NCBI GenBank assembly: GCA_019448385.1
Contig: JAGTXO010000026.1
Location: 312,501-376,500 of the forward strand
Reading direction: 5' to 3'
Length of the DNA: 64,000 bases
DNA from: Diacronema lutheri
Lineage: Eukaryota; Haptophyta; Pavlovophyceae; Pavlovales; Pavlovaceae
Shown piece after piece: positions 8,877-18,725 of the stretch (its first letter is position 1; every line of letters begins with the position of its first letter). Made by a program: the position numbers and the translations under genes. Under the pieces are notes generated by a model. The model did not search any database. It was not told the origin of the DNA and saw only the letters and a list, made by a program, of their open reading frames with translations.

Positions 8877-11835
8877 CTAGGCAAAATGCGTCTTCGTCTT
8901 GAGCGTGAGTGGCGCTCGGTGCGGCGACATAAAGTCGCGCGGGATCGACGTGTCCCACTCGCGCGTGACGAGCCCGGTGATCTGCTGCGCGACGAGCGCG
9001 CCGACGGCCGGTGCGAGCTTGAAGCCGTGGCCCGAGAAGCCGTTACACGCCCACAGGCCCTGCACGCCCGTCTCGCCGATCATCGGATGCACGTCGTCCT
9101 GGTTGACGGTGTACCTGCCCGCCGGCCAGCGGCGGGGCGCGCGGGGGCGAGCGCGCGCGGTGAGCGACGGGCGACGGGCGCAATGCACAACGAGCGTAGT
9201 GCACAACGAGCGTAGTGCACAACGAGCGTAGTGCACAACGCGCGTAACGCACATGGAGCTAAAGCCGGAGACCTCGCCCGACTGCGGCAGGCCGGGCAGC
9301 CGGTGGAGCAGGCACGCGAGGTAATCTTGCTTGACGTCCGGATCGAGCGCCGGATTGCACGCGTCCGGCTCGTCGAGCACCTCCGACTCGAAGCGGTGCG
9401 CGACGGATCCGAAGACGAGCTGCCGACTCTGCCGCCGGGGCATGAAGTAGATGCCCGACGGGCCCCAACTGTCCGCGGTGAACGGCAGCTCGAGGTACTC
9501 GTCCGGCACGTGCTTGTGCGCCACCTGGATGCGCGTCGGCTTGGCGGTCGTCGACATGGTCACGCCCGCACTCCGCATCAGCTTCTCAAACCACGGGCCC
9601 ATCGCGTTGACGACGATGGGCGCGGCGATGCGCTCGCCCGCCGCGGTGGCGACACCCTCGCAGCGCGAGCCATCCGCGGAGAGCAGCAGGCCCTCCACGC
9701 CGCAGCCGAGCCGCACCTCGGCGCCCTCGCGCCTGCACACGGCGAGCATGTCGGCGAGGCACGCGTTCGGGTCGACGTGCCCGCAGCCGTGCTCGTAGAC
9801 GGCGGACAGCGCGCCGACGTCCTGCGCGAGCTCGGTGCCGTCCGCGTCGAAGGCGGGGAACGGCGCCGTGGAGATGAGCGGGAAGCGCTCGGCGAGCGCG
9901 CGCTCGTCGAGCACGTCCGCGCGGATGCCGTAGCGCGCGAGCCGGACGACCATTGCGTCGTTCTCGCAGCGCGGCTTGCCGAGCATCCACAAGGCGCCCG
10001 TCTGTACAAAGGTCTCGGCGGCATCGGCGAGGCGCGTGTACGCGCGCCAATCCTTGTACGCCGCCATCCCGTCGAGCGCGAGCTGCATCGTCTCGTCGAA
10101 GGAGTAATAGGCGCGCTGGAAGCCCGTCGAGTAGCCCGATGAGCCGTGGCCGAGCGCGCGCTCGCGCTCGAGCACGACGACGCGCATCTCGGGCGCGCGG
10201 CGCTTGAGCTGGTAGGCGATGTTGAGCCCCATGATCCCCGCGCCAGCAATGACCACGTCCGCCGTGCTCGCCGCCGCCGCACCGCCGGCAAAGCCCCACG
10301 GTGCCGAGCCGGCGCGCGCGGTGTGTGCGCCACGCGCGCTCGGCATGGCGGGAGCGCGTCCGTCATTAGCGCCGGCGCTCGGCGAGGAGAAGCGGCGGAC
10401 GCCACGCGCGCCACCGGTCGCGCTCGCCGCGGCCGCCGCCGGCGCGCCGCGCATCACCGCCGCCGCGGCGAGCAGGCCGGGCTGCGAGTCGGCCTGCTCC
10501 GCTGGTGGTGCATCTGCGCTGGCGCACGTGCCCTCATCGCCGTCGCGGAAGCGCAGGCCGACGGGCCCGCGCTCCTTGGCGGCGAGGGCGACGATCGCAA
10601 ACGCCTCGCGGCTCGACGGCGCCACGTCAAGCGCGCGCGCCGTCGCGAGGAGCTCGGCCGTCGTGCGCGCGACCGCTCTACGCACAAAGGCATACAGCTC
10701 GTCCGGCTGGGCGGTCGTGAACGCTCGCGCGTCGTGGTGCTCAATCGAGTCGCCGATGACGGCGCCTGCGGAGGAGACGGACTCGGGCACGAAGATAATG
10801 CCACGACGCACCACCGTCTCGAGCGCCGCCGGCTCGCTGAAGAGCAGGTTGGTCGCGCCGACGAGCGCGCGCGCGCGCAGCGACGCGGCAATCGGCACGT
10901 CGACCAAGTAGGACGATGAGCACGGCACAACAGCGTCGCACTCGATCTCCCACCAGCGCGCGTCGGGGGCGAGCTGCTCGACGCCACGAATGCGCGAGCG
11001 CGATGCGTCCATGTCGAGCGCGAGCACGCGCGCGCCCGCGTCGCGCAGCTCGGTCGCAACGACAGAGCCAACGGCGCCGCAGCCGTGGACGAGGAACGTG
11101 CGGCCGCGCACATTGCCGTCAAACGTGGCGCTCACCGCGCCGACGACTCCGTGCGCGGTGGTCGCGTTTGGGCAAATGTCTAGGTTGGGCAGCGCCGCGA
11201 GCACGTACGGCGAGCGCTCGGCGAGGCCGGCCATGTCGTGCACCGAGATGTTGAGGTCGCAGCCGGTGTACACTTGCCCGCGCAGCTGGTCGAGGACCCA
11301 CGCGACAGAGTCGAGGAGCGCGTGCTTGTCGGAGGCAGTGAACGTCGCGACATCCTTGGACGCGGCGCATACGAGCTTGGCGCCCGCAAAACCCGTGCCG
11401 TACGCCGCGTGCTTCCTCGCCATGCCGTCGGCGAGAGCGCGCACCTGCGCGGGCGCACACACGTTGATGGGAGGTGCGCGCGGCAGGGTAAGGGCGCGCG
11501 CGCGCGGAGCGGCGGGCGAGTAGGTGCGCGCCGCGCGTCGGGCGAGTAGGTGCGCGCGCGCGCGCGCGCACCTCGGCGCGCGCCGCGTCTAGGCTGGGGT
11601 AGCTCCACAAGCGTAGGCCGCCGTTGCCAGGCACGTCGAGCGTCGCCGCGCCGCTGATGCCGACAAACACGGTGCCGAGGCCATTGGGAAGGGTCGCCTC
11701 GAGAATGGACGACGAGGGAAGGGCAGGGGCCTGACGTGGCGCCGTGCGCGCCGCGAAGATCGACGCCGTGGAGAGTCGAGCGACGTTCGCATGGCCGTGG
11801 CCGAAAATACGCGAGAGAGAGCCGCTGCTGGCCAT
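8877..11835 (-). CDS. Fusion: Glu/Leu/Phe/Val-type dehydrogenase + FAD-dependent DAO-family oxidoreductase
   Basis: Exons 11835-11572, 11444-9253 and 9114-8877 join in phase to 897 residues. The N-terminal half is a leucine/phenylalanine dehydrogenase-like enzyme. MARKHAAYGTGFAGAK keeps both family active-site lysines at their 12-residue spacing (about residues 99 and 111), followed by DLNISVHDM and a Rossmann loop GCGAVGS near 209. After a disordered linker, DVVIAGAGIMGLNIAYQLK near 485 starts a glycine-oxidase/DadA-type flavoprotein. It continues with HGSSGYSTGFQ and ends with the family's ACNGFSGHGFKLAPAVG. The C-terminal conserved text (FSSM/YTVNQDDVHPMIGET) is restored only by splicing the 9115-9252 intron, which carries 16-bp repeats. 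Both halves act on amino or imino acids, so a bifunctional enzyme or channelled pathway is plausible but unproven. The N-terminus may be organelle-targeting. Confidence 0.8.
9184..9247 (-). repeat. 16-bp tandem repeat, four copies, intronic
   Basis: Unit TGCACAACGAGCGTAG on the plus strand, four copies, filling the donor-side half of the last intron of the dehydrogenase/oxidase fusion gene. Confidence 0.9.
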
Positions 11836-11955
11836 CAAAAGATTTGTGCCCAGCAGCTTCCTACGGCGAAAAGGGGGCGCGTGGCTTATTAGAGGGAAAC
11901 AGAGAATGGGAATCTGGGAGGCGCTTCGCGAAGCATCGGCAACTTCGCGCCGCTC
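11836..11955. promoter_or_regulatory. Divergent promoter region
   Basis: 120 bp between the start codons of the dehydrogenase/oxidase fusion (minus) and the methyltransferase (plus). It is relatively AT-rich at 11836-11910. No clear TATA box is seen. Confidence 0.35.
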
Positions 11956-13161
11956 ATGGCACGCCTCGTGTCGCGCCGTGCGCTGTGGCGCGCGCTCTCC
12001 ACGGGCGAGGCGTCGGGCAAGCACGAGCCATTTGGCGCCGTTGGCTCGGGATATTACTCGGACAACACGCGCGGCTGCTACGACGTCGTGCGGCGCGCGC
12101 GCCCCCTCGCCCTGCGCGCGCTCGCCGACGTGCTCTCGGCGCGCGCGGCGCGCGGCGCACCCGGCCGGCGCGAGACGTTCACGCTGGTGGATTATGGGAC
12201 GGCAGACGCGGGGACATCGATGCCTCTGCTCAAGGAGCTCGTCGTCACGCTCCGCAGCGCCGAGCCTGACACGCCGATCGCCGTCGTATACGAGGACCAG
12301 TCGACGAACGACTGGAACTCCGTCTTCGCGCGCGTGCATAACCGGCTGCTGGGCGCGGAGCCGTCCTACCTGGCCGACGGAGCGGGCGCGGGCAAGGTGT
12401 TCGTCTTTGCTTCGGGCGAGTCCTTCTACGCGCAGTGCTCGCCTGACGCGACCGTCGATCTCGGCTTCTCCGCGACGGCGATGCACTGGCTGACGGCCGC
12501 GCCAGCACGCATGCCCGACGCGCTGTTCGCCGCGCTCACGGCGGACGCGGCGGCGGCAGAGGCGTACCGCGCGCAGGCGCGTGCTGATTGGCGGACAATC
12601 ATGCTGCAGCGCGCGCGCGAGCTCAAGCCCGGCGGCGCGCTCGTCGTCGCAAACTTCACGGTCGACGATGGCGGCCGCTTCCTGGGCAACTCGCAGCACG
12701 CAGCGCGCTCAATGTTTGACATGTTCACCGAGCTGTGGGCAAGCATGGCAACGGAGGGGCTGATCACGCGCGCCGAGTTTGAGGCGACCAACTTCCCCAT
12801 CTTTTATCGCTCGCTCGCCGAATGCCGGGAGCCCTTTGACGACCCGGAGTCGCCGATCTCCACCGCCGGTTTGCGATGGGTCTCGGGCTCGACCGACCTC
12901 GTGCGCTGCCCGTACCACGTGCGCTGGTTGGCCGAGGGCGGCGACCCGCTCGCGCACGCGCGCCGCTTTGTGCCGACGACGCGCACCTGGTCCAACTCGA
13001 CGTTCGCCTCGGGGCTCGACGCTCGCACGCGCTCCGCCGCGGAGCGCGCGGCGCTCGTCGAGATGCTGTTCGAGAGGTACGCGCAGCGCGTCGCGGCCGC
13101 GCCCGCCGAGCACGCGATGGACTACGTGCACGCTTACCTGCACCTCGCGAAGGGGCCCTAA
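11956..13161 (+). CDS. SABATH-family SAM-dependent carboxyl methyltransferase
   Basis: A single exon of 401 residues, the usual family length. It transfers a methyl group from S-adenosylmethionine, in known members to carboxyl groups of small acids (salicylate, jasmonate) or to xanthine nitrogens. Visible motifs: SGYYSDNTRGCY near residue 31 (substrate and SAM contact), FTLVDYGTADAGTS near 75 (motif I of the Rossmann fold), EDQSTNDWNSVF near 112 (the family's D-x-x-x-ND-x-N), GESFYAQ near 155, and DLGFSATAMHWL near 171, where the family has a conserved S-x-x-x-x-HWL. Substrate cannot be told. It is divergent from the amino-acid dehydrogenase/oxidase fusion with 120 bp between starts, so co-expression is possible. 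No targeting peptide is evident. Confidence 0.85.
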   Translation: MARLVSRRALWRALSTGEASGKHEPFGAVGSGYYSDNTRGCYDVVRRARPLALRALADVLSARAARGAPGRRETFTLVDYGTADAGTSMPLLKELVVTLRSAEPDTPIAVVYEDQSTNDWNSVFARVHNRLLGAEPSYLADGAGAGKVFVFASGESFYAQCSPDATVDLGFSATAMHWLTAAPARMPDALFAALTADAAAAEAYRAQARADWRTIMLQRARELKPGGALVVANFTVDDGGRFLGNSQHAARSMFDMFTELWASMATEGLITRAEFEATNFPIFYRSLAECREPFDDPESPISTAGLRWVSGSTDLVRCPYHVRWLAEGGDPLAHARRFVPTTRTWSNSTFASGLDARTRSAAERAALVEMLFERYAQRVAAAPAEHAMDYVHAYLHLAKGP

Positions 13162-13204
13162 GACGCTTGGAGCTGCTGCTCCTGCGCGATGCAAAAGAGA
13201 TGCG

Positions 13205-14662
13205 TTAATTCAAAAATGTACCCTCAGCGAACGCATCCCCAGCTCCATCCGCGTCCGTGCCCTGCGCCGGCGCCAGCGCGGGCTGGAGCGCCGCCGCGGC
13301 CGCTGTGCAGTTGGCCACGTGCGCGGGAAAGTGCTCGCTCAGCCGAGCGGGCAGGTCGGCCTCGTCGGGCAACGCGTGCCCGGCGGCCAGCAGCCGCGTC
13401 GCGACAAAGAGCACACTCGCGCACAGCGCCTCGTCGGGCATGCGGTGCGTGGCGAGCGCATGCAGGCGCGCGGGCGCGTCCGACATGCCGGCGAGCGCGT
13501 GCGTCAGCGCGTAGAGCAGGTCGCCTCGCTCGCGCGCCTTGCGCGAGAAGGCGTGGCCGAGCGCGGGCACGTGCAGGAGCGCAACGTCGCCGTACGCGTC
13601 GCGCAGCTTGCCGCGCTCAGCGAAGGTCTGGACGGACAAGACGGCCATCGTACCCGGCCGCTTCCGCCCGTTCGGCCAACGCGCCTCGGGGTAGTTGACG
13701 ATGCGTGCGAGGCTGGGCTCGCGCATCGCCAGCCGAAAGGGCAGCTCGAGCGACACGCGTCCCCACGGCTCGCCGCGCCAGCGGTCAAAGGCATCGCGCA
13801 GGAGCGCGGCGAAGGGGGCGCGCGGCGCCGAGAGCATCATCCCGTTCTCCAGCGTGGGCAGCGGCGCCCGGCGGAAGGCGATCGAAAAGTCATGCCGCCG
13901 CAGCCGATCGATTGAGCCGAGCACAAACGTGTCCGGCTCGATCGCGACGCCGCCGCGCTCGAGCAGGAGATCAAGGCGCAGGATGTCGCTGCGCTGGTCG
14001 GCGCGGAGCTGCGCGAACGGAACGACGCGTGCTGCGCCCGCCGACGCGTTTCGCCTCACCGGCTGCGCGTGCATCTCGACGCGCGCGAGCGAGCGCGCGC
14101 AGCGCAGCGCGTCGTCCTCGGGCGGCAGCGCATCGACGTGCAGCACGATGTGGCGCGGGTTCCACACGAGCGCGGCTGTGAGCAGCGAGAGGCACGCCCA
14201 CACGGGCAGCGCCGCGCCGCCCAGGTGAAGCACGTGCAGCACGTCCGGCACGACGGCGCGCTCGCGCTTGGGCGCGGAGAACGGGAAAAGGTACGTGAGC
14301 ACCACGCGGTCTCGGCGGCCGCTGAGCCGGTGAATCGTGCCGCTGGGGTCGTCGGCGCGGACGTACAGGAGCGTCAGATTGGCACGCGGCGGCAGCCGCC
14401 CCAAGAACGCCTCGTGCGGCAGGTGCGGCACCGCGCACGTCGCATTGATCGCGTCGAGCAGCGCGCTGACCGCCCACTTGCGCGGGGGCCGCGTGTCGCC
14501 GTCATAGTCGAGGTGGCAGCGCACGTCGCGGAGGTCGTGCGCGCCATTGAGCGGGCCAAAAAGCACGGAGACCTCGCCACCCAGCCGCGCGCTCAGCGGG
14601 TTGACGGGCGGCAGCCGTGCGCTCATCGCGAGGAGGACCGCCGCTGCGACAACGACCCCCAT
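13205..14662 (-). CDS. Type II membrane glycosyltransferase, GT32-like
   Basis: A single exon of 485 residues. A hydrophobic segment near the N-terminus (VVVAAAVLLAMSA, residues 3-15) suggests a signal anchor with a lumenal catalytic domain in the Golgi. The core RSDILRLDLLLERGGVAIEP followed by DTF at about residues 233-255 matches the GT32 (alpha-mannosyl/galactosyltransferase) block SD-x-x-RY-x-x-L-x-x-x-GG. The usual DxD metal site is replaced by E-P-D here. NATC, NLT and NAS sequons are present. It is convergent with the methyltransferase, with only 43 bp between stops. It starts 29 bp from the next plus-strand gene. Donor and acceptor sugars are unknown; assignment to GT32 rests on one block. 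Confidence 0.65.
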   Translation of the reverse strand: MGVVVAAAVLLAMSARLPPVNPLSARLGGEVSVLFGPLNGAHDLRDVRCHLDYDGDTRPPRKWAVSALLDAINATCAVPHLPHEAFLGRLPPRANLTLLYVRADDPSGTIHRLSGRRDRVVLTYLFPFSAPKRERAVVPDVLHVLHLGGAALPVWACLSLLTAALVWNPRHIVLHVDALPPEDDALRCARSLARVEMHAQPVRRNASAGAARVVPFAQLRADQRSDILRLDLLLERGGVAIEPDTFVLGSIDRLRRHDFSIAFRRAPLPTLENGMMLSAPRAPFAALLRDAFDRWRGEPWGRVSLELPFRLAMREPSLARIVNYPEARWPNGRKRPGTMAVLSVQTFAERGKLRDAYGDVALLHVPALGHAFSRKARERGDLLYALTHALAGMSDAPARLHALATHRMPDEALCASVLFVATRLLAAGHALPDEADLPARLSEHFPAHVANCTAAAAALQPALAPAQGTDADGAGDAFAEGTFLN

Positions 14663-14691
14663 GCTGTCCCACCATCAAAGCGAGGCGGAAT

Positions 14692-15426
14692 ATGGTCGCG
14701 CTCTCGTATCGGCTGGCGCGCGGCTTGTCGGGCGTCGCCGCCCTCGGCGGCGCGTCGGCGCTGGCGGTGACGTGGCACTTTGCGCACGACAAGCAGTTCC
14801 GCGCGAGGCTGCGCTCCGAGCACGGCGCGATCGCCGCGCAGATGGACCGGCTGCTTGCGGCGCACGCGCCGCGCACCGCCGTCATGATGCGCGTGTCGGA
14901 CGAGTGCGACGACGACCACCACGCGGCGCGCGCGGCGCCGCGCGCGGAGCCGAGCCGGCCGGGTGTGATGCCCGCGATGCCTACGGGCATCCTCACGACC
15001 CTCGAGTCCTTCTCTGCGCACGACGCGCTCCCGGATGTTGCGGCCGACGAGGCGGACCCGGTGGGCGCAGATGCGCCGCCCGTGCGCCGCGCGTCGTGGA
15101 GGGTCGACGGCGCGCTCGCCGACGCGGCTACTGTCGACGCGCCGGGCCCGCGCGCGTCCACGTCCGACGCGTCGCACGCGCGCCTGCCCGACGCCGACTT
15201 GCACGTGCAGCTCAGCTGGCTGCGCACCAAAGAGGGCCTCGCGGCCGCCGAGCTCGAAGGCGCGAGCGCGGAGCTGCGCGAGCAGAGACGGCTGCTCGGC
15301 AGTGGCTTCCGCGGCGGTGGCGCTGCCCTCGCAGAAATGGAGCAACGCGTGCGACACCTGCGCATGGAGCTCAGGGACCTCGCCGAGGCGAAGCTCGCCG
15401 TCAAGACGCACGGCCTGATGCGCTAA
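14692..15426 (+). CDS. Hypothetical protein with C-terminal coiled coil, 244 aa
   Basis: Start ATG at 14692, 29 bp from the divergent glycosyltransferase start. I do not recognise a family. Residues 6-28 (YRLARGLSGVAALGGASALA) are small and hydrophobic, possibly a membrane segment or mitochondrial presequence. The middle is acidic and disordered. The last 70 residues form a strong heptad-like helix: LSWLRTKEGLAAAELEGASA, ELREQRRLLG, LAEMEQRVRHLRMELRDLAE. It is convergent with BCS1 (123 bp between stops). A structural or membrane-tethered role is possible, but nothing fixes it. Confidence 0.55.
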   Translation: MVALSYRLARGLSGVAALGGASALAVTWHFAHDKQFRARLRSEHGAIAAQMDRLLAAHAPRTAVMMRVSDECDDDHHAARAAPRAEPSRPGVMPAMPTGILTTLESFSAHDALPDVAADEADPVGADAPPVRRASWRVDGALADAATVDAPGPRASTSDASHARLPDADLHVQLSWLRTKEGLAAAELEGASAELREQRRLLGSGFRGGGAALAEMEQRVRHLRMELRDLAEAKLAVKTHGLMR

Positions 15427-15549
15427 AGAAACGCGAGTGTGGGTCTCGGCGTCTCGCGCTCGGTCGCGCAGGATGCGCGGCGAATCGGTGCTCAACGACA
15501 AGCGGGCGAGAGGAGGTCTGACACTGACGGCCGGAAATGCTGGCTACGT

Positions 15550-17010
15550 TCATGTCGCGCTCCGGCTTTGCCGGCCGTGCGCGCCGCCGTCGTCACGCGA
15601 GCCGTGCACGGCGCCAGGGCCGGCCGCCGCGCCCATCTGGGCGAAGAGCTGCTCGTGCATCAGCCGCGCTTCCTCGAGCTGCGCGCGCAGGTCGGGCGCG
15701 CACGCGAGCGCGTCCTCCGCCGAGCGGCGGTGCACGAGGAAGTAGCCCTGCAGCGTCGCCATCGAGACGGGCTCGCCGCCGAGCGCCGCGGCGAACGCGC
15801 GCGCGGCCGCGTCGTCGTGCGGGAAGAACTTTGCGAACATGCGCTGCGCCTGCGAGGCGGTCGCGTCGCCCACGCAGCGCATGACGTCGACGCGCCCCGG
15901 GCGCACGAGCGCCGGATCGAGCCGCTCTGGGTGGTTGGTCGTCATGAAGAGGAGCCGTTCCTCCCCCGCCGCGACACCATCGAGCGTGTTGAGCAGCCCG
16001 GAGAGCGTCACAAACGACCGCGTCCGCTCGGCCGCGGCCGCAACCGATCCGCCGACGCCCGGCGTGCCGCTGGCGCCGCCGCGGTGGACAAAGGCGGCGT
16101 CCACGTCCTCGAGAAGGACGACGGAGCGCGGCGGGATCGTCGAGAGCGCGTGCGCTAGCCGATCATCCGTCAGCCCGCTCTCGCCCAGGTTGAGCACGCA
16201 GATGTCGTACCCAATCGCGCCGGCGAGCGCCGCGATGAAGCTCGACTTGCCCGAGCCGGGCGGGCCGTGGAAGAGGTAGCCGCGGCGGTAGGGGATGCCG
16301 CGCTGAACATACCAGTCGGCCGAGCCAAGGAACTCGCGCACGTCCGCCACCACCTCCTCTGCCAGCCCGTCCTGCAGCACGACGCTCTCGAGCGGCCGGC
16401 GGACGCGCGGCGCGCCAAACGGCCGCCATTCGGTGCCCCAGTTGGTGTAGATGGTCGTCGTCGTCTCGTCCTTTGCGGAGGCGAGCTCGCGCGCGTCACT
16501 AAGCAGCGCGTCGAAGAGGGCGCGCGAGCGGCCGAACGTCGTCAGCCGCACGCTCTCCCACGGCCGGCCGGTCTGCAGGTCGGTCGAGCCCTGCTCGCGC
16601 GTGCGCTCGACGAGAAGCATCGTCGAGCCATACCAGAGCACGTGTCGGCCGGGGCACGGCTGGAAGTCGAATCGCGTCGCGGCGGCGCCCGGCGCAAAGC
16701 GCGTCATCGTCGTCTCAACCGTCAGGTGCTGGCTCATCGTCGAGCCCGAGCGCGCGGCGTGCGTGCTGAGCAGGTTGAGAACCCACGGGTACGAGCGGTC
16801 CTTGGACGTGACCTCGAGCGTCGTGAGCAGGTGGCGCTGCGCGAGCGCGAGGGACGTGCGTCCAGCGCCACGCAACACGGCGAGGCCCGTGCCGAGGATG
16901 CCCAGCCCAAATCCCGCCGAGAAGTACGGGTTGTTCGTAAGGTCGAGGTGCGGCACGAGCGCGCCGACCTCCATCGTGCCCAGCTCAAAGGGAAACTGCG
17001 GGGAAGCCAT
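15550..17010 (-). CDS. BCS1: BCS1-type mitochondrial AAA ATPase
   Basis: A single exon of 486 residues from the ATG at 17010; the frame opens slightly earlier without an ATG. BCS1 folds and translocates the Rieske iron-sulfur protein during respiratory complex III assembly in the mitochondrial inner membrane. An N-terminal hydrophobic segment (FSAGFGLGILGTGLAVLRGA, about residues 30-49) is the expected single transmembrane helix with internal targeting signal. The BCS1-specific region follows (DRSYPWVLNLL, TNWGTEWRPFG). The AAA module has Walker A HGPPGSGKSS near 235, Walker B RSVVLLEDVDAAF near 285, and the second region of homology TTNHPERLDPALVRPGRVD near 350. Length and order agree with BCS1 across eukaryotes. 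It is divergent from the TM2-domain gene with 32 bp between starts. Confidence 0.9.
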   Translation of the reverse strand: MASPQFPFELGTMEVGALVPHLDLTNNPYFSAGFGLGILGTGLAVLRGAGRTSLALAQRHLLTTLEVTSKDRSYPWVLNLLSTHAARSGSTMSQHLTVETTMTRFAPGAAATRFDFQPCPGRHVLWYGSTMLLVERTREQGSTDLQTGRPWESVRLTTFGRSRALFDALLSDARELASAKDETTTTIYTNWGTEWRPFGAPRVRRPLESVVLQDGLAEEVVADVREFLGSADWYVQRGIPYRRGYLFHGPPGSGKSSFIAALAGAIGYDICVLNLGESGLTDDRLAHALSTIPPRSVVLLEDVDAAFVHRGGASGTPGVGGSVAAAAERTRSFVTLSGLLNTLDGVAAGEERLLFMTTNHPERLDPALVRPGRVDVMRCVGDATASQAQRMFAKFFPHDDAAARAFAAALGGEPVSMATLQGYFLVHRRSAEDALACAPDLRAQLEEARLMHEQLFAQMGAAAGPGAVHGSRDDGGAHGRQSRSAT

Positions 17011-17042
17011 TTGGCTCAACTGCTGGAGCGGCGTATGGTTTC

Positions 17043-18725
17043 ATGAGCGGCAAGCGAGGGCGGGAGTTGATGAGCACCTCGACGAACGAGCGCGGGGCGG
17101 ACGTGGCCGAAGCAGCGATGATTGGGCTCGACGAGCTTGTTGGAGCCTCGCCCGCCGATGACGTGCGCGCCTACCTCGGCATGCCGGCCACGGACGCGTC
17201 GCAACCGCAAGCGCATGATGCGCTCGACTCGGCGGAGTCGGACGCGCTCAACGGTTTCCTGCGCGACGCGGACGCGGCGACGCTGGACGGGTACCTGCAC
17301 GACCTGCTCGGGCCCGATCCGCTGAGCGCGAGCGCGAGTGCCGCACCGAGCAAGGCCGCTTCCGAATCGACATCGCACGGCGCGCCATCGGCCGAGTCCA
17401 ACCCGCCCCGCGCGCACGCGCCTCCGCTCGCTGTCGCGCGGCCTGTGGCGAACGGCGGCGCGAGCGCGAGCGCGAGCGGCATGCGCAAGAGCCCGGTGGT
17501 TGTCGTCGCGCCCTCGCGCGGCGTCAAGCGCGTCGAGCTCTCGCGGCAGATCGTCGGCGACCAGCACCTCAACGCGCCCGCGCCGCGCGCGCCGCCCACC
17601 GCCGGCGCGGCGCACAAGCGCGCCTTGGATGCGCAGGTCTCGCCGGGCAGCGCGTCAGGCTCTGGCGCCGGCTCGTCCTCCGCGCTCTGCTGCGCTGGCC
17701 CGCCGGCTGCGCCCGCCGTGCCCGCCGTGCGCGAGCGGTGCGAGCTGTGCGGCGCGAATAAGCGCGGCTTTGGTCGCGGTTATTGCTCAAACGTTGCGTG
17801 CCGCGAGCGCTCGACGGTGGTGGTGCGGTACGAGCAGCGTACCGAAGGTGGCGGCAAGGCGGCCAAGCTGCACACGCTCGACGACAGCGCAGTCTACGCG
17901 AACGGCGCGGGAGACGACGCTGACGACGACGGCGCCGAGCGCAAGCCGCGTGTGCTCGTCACGGCCTACCCAGCGCCTGCGCCCGCCGTCGGCGTTGGCG
18001 GCGGCTCGGGCTCGTCGAGCTGCGCGCAGCCGCAGCTCGCCGCGAGCTGGGTCGAGGGCACCAACCGCGCCCCGCCGCCCACCGACCAACCACCAGCGTA
18101 CGAGACAATCCAGCCGCACGCGCAGCCAGCCGCGCACTCGCACTCGCTGTCGCCGTCCAACTCGTCGGCAACGGCGCGGACGGACGAGGCGCGCGGCGCG
18201 GTGGAGAAGCAGGCGGAGTGCGACCTCTTGAGCGAGTGCTACATCCTCGCGCTGCCGCTCGGCTTCCTCGGGCTGCACTGGTTCTATTTGGGCAGACCCA
18301 AGTGGGGCGCCCTCTACTTTTTCACTTTTGCGCTCCTCGGAGGCGGCTGGCTCGTCGATCTGCTGCGCATGCCGCTCCTCGTACGCAGGGCGCGCGTCGG
18401 CTTTGGCGACGGCAGCCCGCTGCTCGAGCTCTCCGACATGTACACGCTCGCCGCCTCGCCGATGGGCCTCCTCCTCGGGCTGCACCACTGGGCGCTCGGG
18501 CGGTACGGCTGGGCCGTGATGCACGTGTGCACCGTCGGCTTCTTCGGCGCGGGCTGGCTTCTCGACCTCCTCAGGCTACCGTGCCTCGTCTCCGAATACA
18601 ACCAGAAGAAGAGCGAGTCGCTCGCGCTCGTCGCGCGTGTCGGCCCGGGCTCGAGCTCGCGGCGCAGCGGCGGCGCTGCCGCCAAGCCGCCCGGCATGCT
18701 GACGGGCGACGTTGGCCTCGTGTGA
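17043..18725 (+). CDS. TM2-domain membrane protein with a cysteine-rich motif
   Basis: A single exon of 560 residues. The first 220 or so are polar, alanine/serine-rich and probably disordered. A cysteine cluster, RCELCGANKRGFGRGYCSN, lies near residue 232 and may bind zinc. After another disordered stretch, residues about 395-520 hold two consecutive TM2-like units: LGFLGLHWFYLGRPKWGALY with GGGWLVDLLRMP, then MGLLLGLHHWALGRYGWAVM with GAGWLLDLLRLP. Each has two membrane helices joined by the family's short turn. TM2 proteins occur across eukaryotes and bacteria with little-known roles. An alternative start lies 27 bases downstream. It is convergent with FtsH. Confidence 0.75.
   Translation: MSGKRGRELMSTSTNERGADVAEAAMIGLDELVGASPADDVRAYLGMPATDASQPQAHDALDSAESDALNGFLRDADAATLDGYLHDLLGPDPLSASASAAPSKAASESTSHGAPSAESNPPRAHAPPLAVARPVANGGASASASGMRKSPVVVVAPSRGVKRVELSRQIVGDQHLNAPAPRAPPTAGAAHKRALDAQVSPGSASGSGAGSSSALCCAGPPAAPAVPAVRERCELCGANKRGFGRGYCSNVACRERSTVVVRYEQRTEGGGKAAKLHTLDDSAVYANGAGDDADDDGAERKPRVLVTAYPAPAPAVGVGGGSGSSSCAQPQLAASWVEGTNRAPPPTDQPPAYETIQPHAQPAAHSHSLSPSNSSATARTDEARGAVEKQAECDLLSECYILALPLGFLGLHWFYLGRPKWGALYFFTFALLGGGWLVDLLRMPLLVRRARVGFGDGSPLLELSDMYTLAASPMGLLLGLHHWALGRYGWAVMHVCTVGFFGAGWLLDLLRLPCLVSEYNQKKSESLALVARVGPGSSSRRSGGAAAKPPGMLTGDVGLV

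Noticed and set aside
9231-10142. A 303-codon plus-strand frame opposite the FAD oxidase
   Set aside because: Shadow of the conserved flavoprotein domain; no protein-like motifs of its own.
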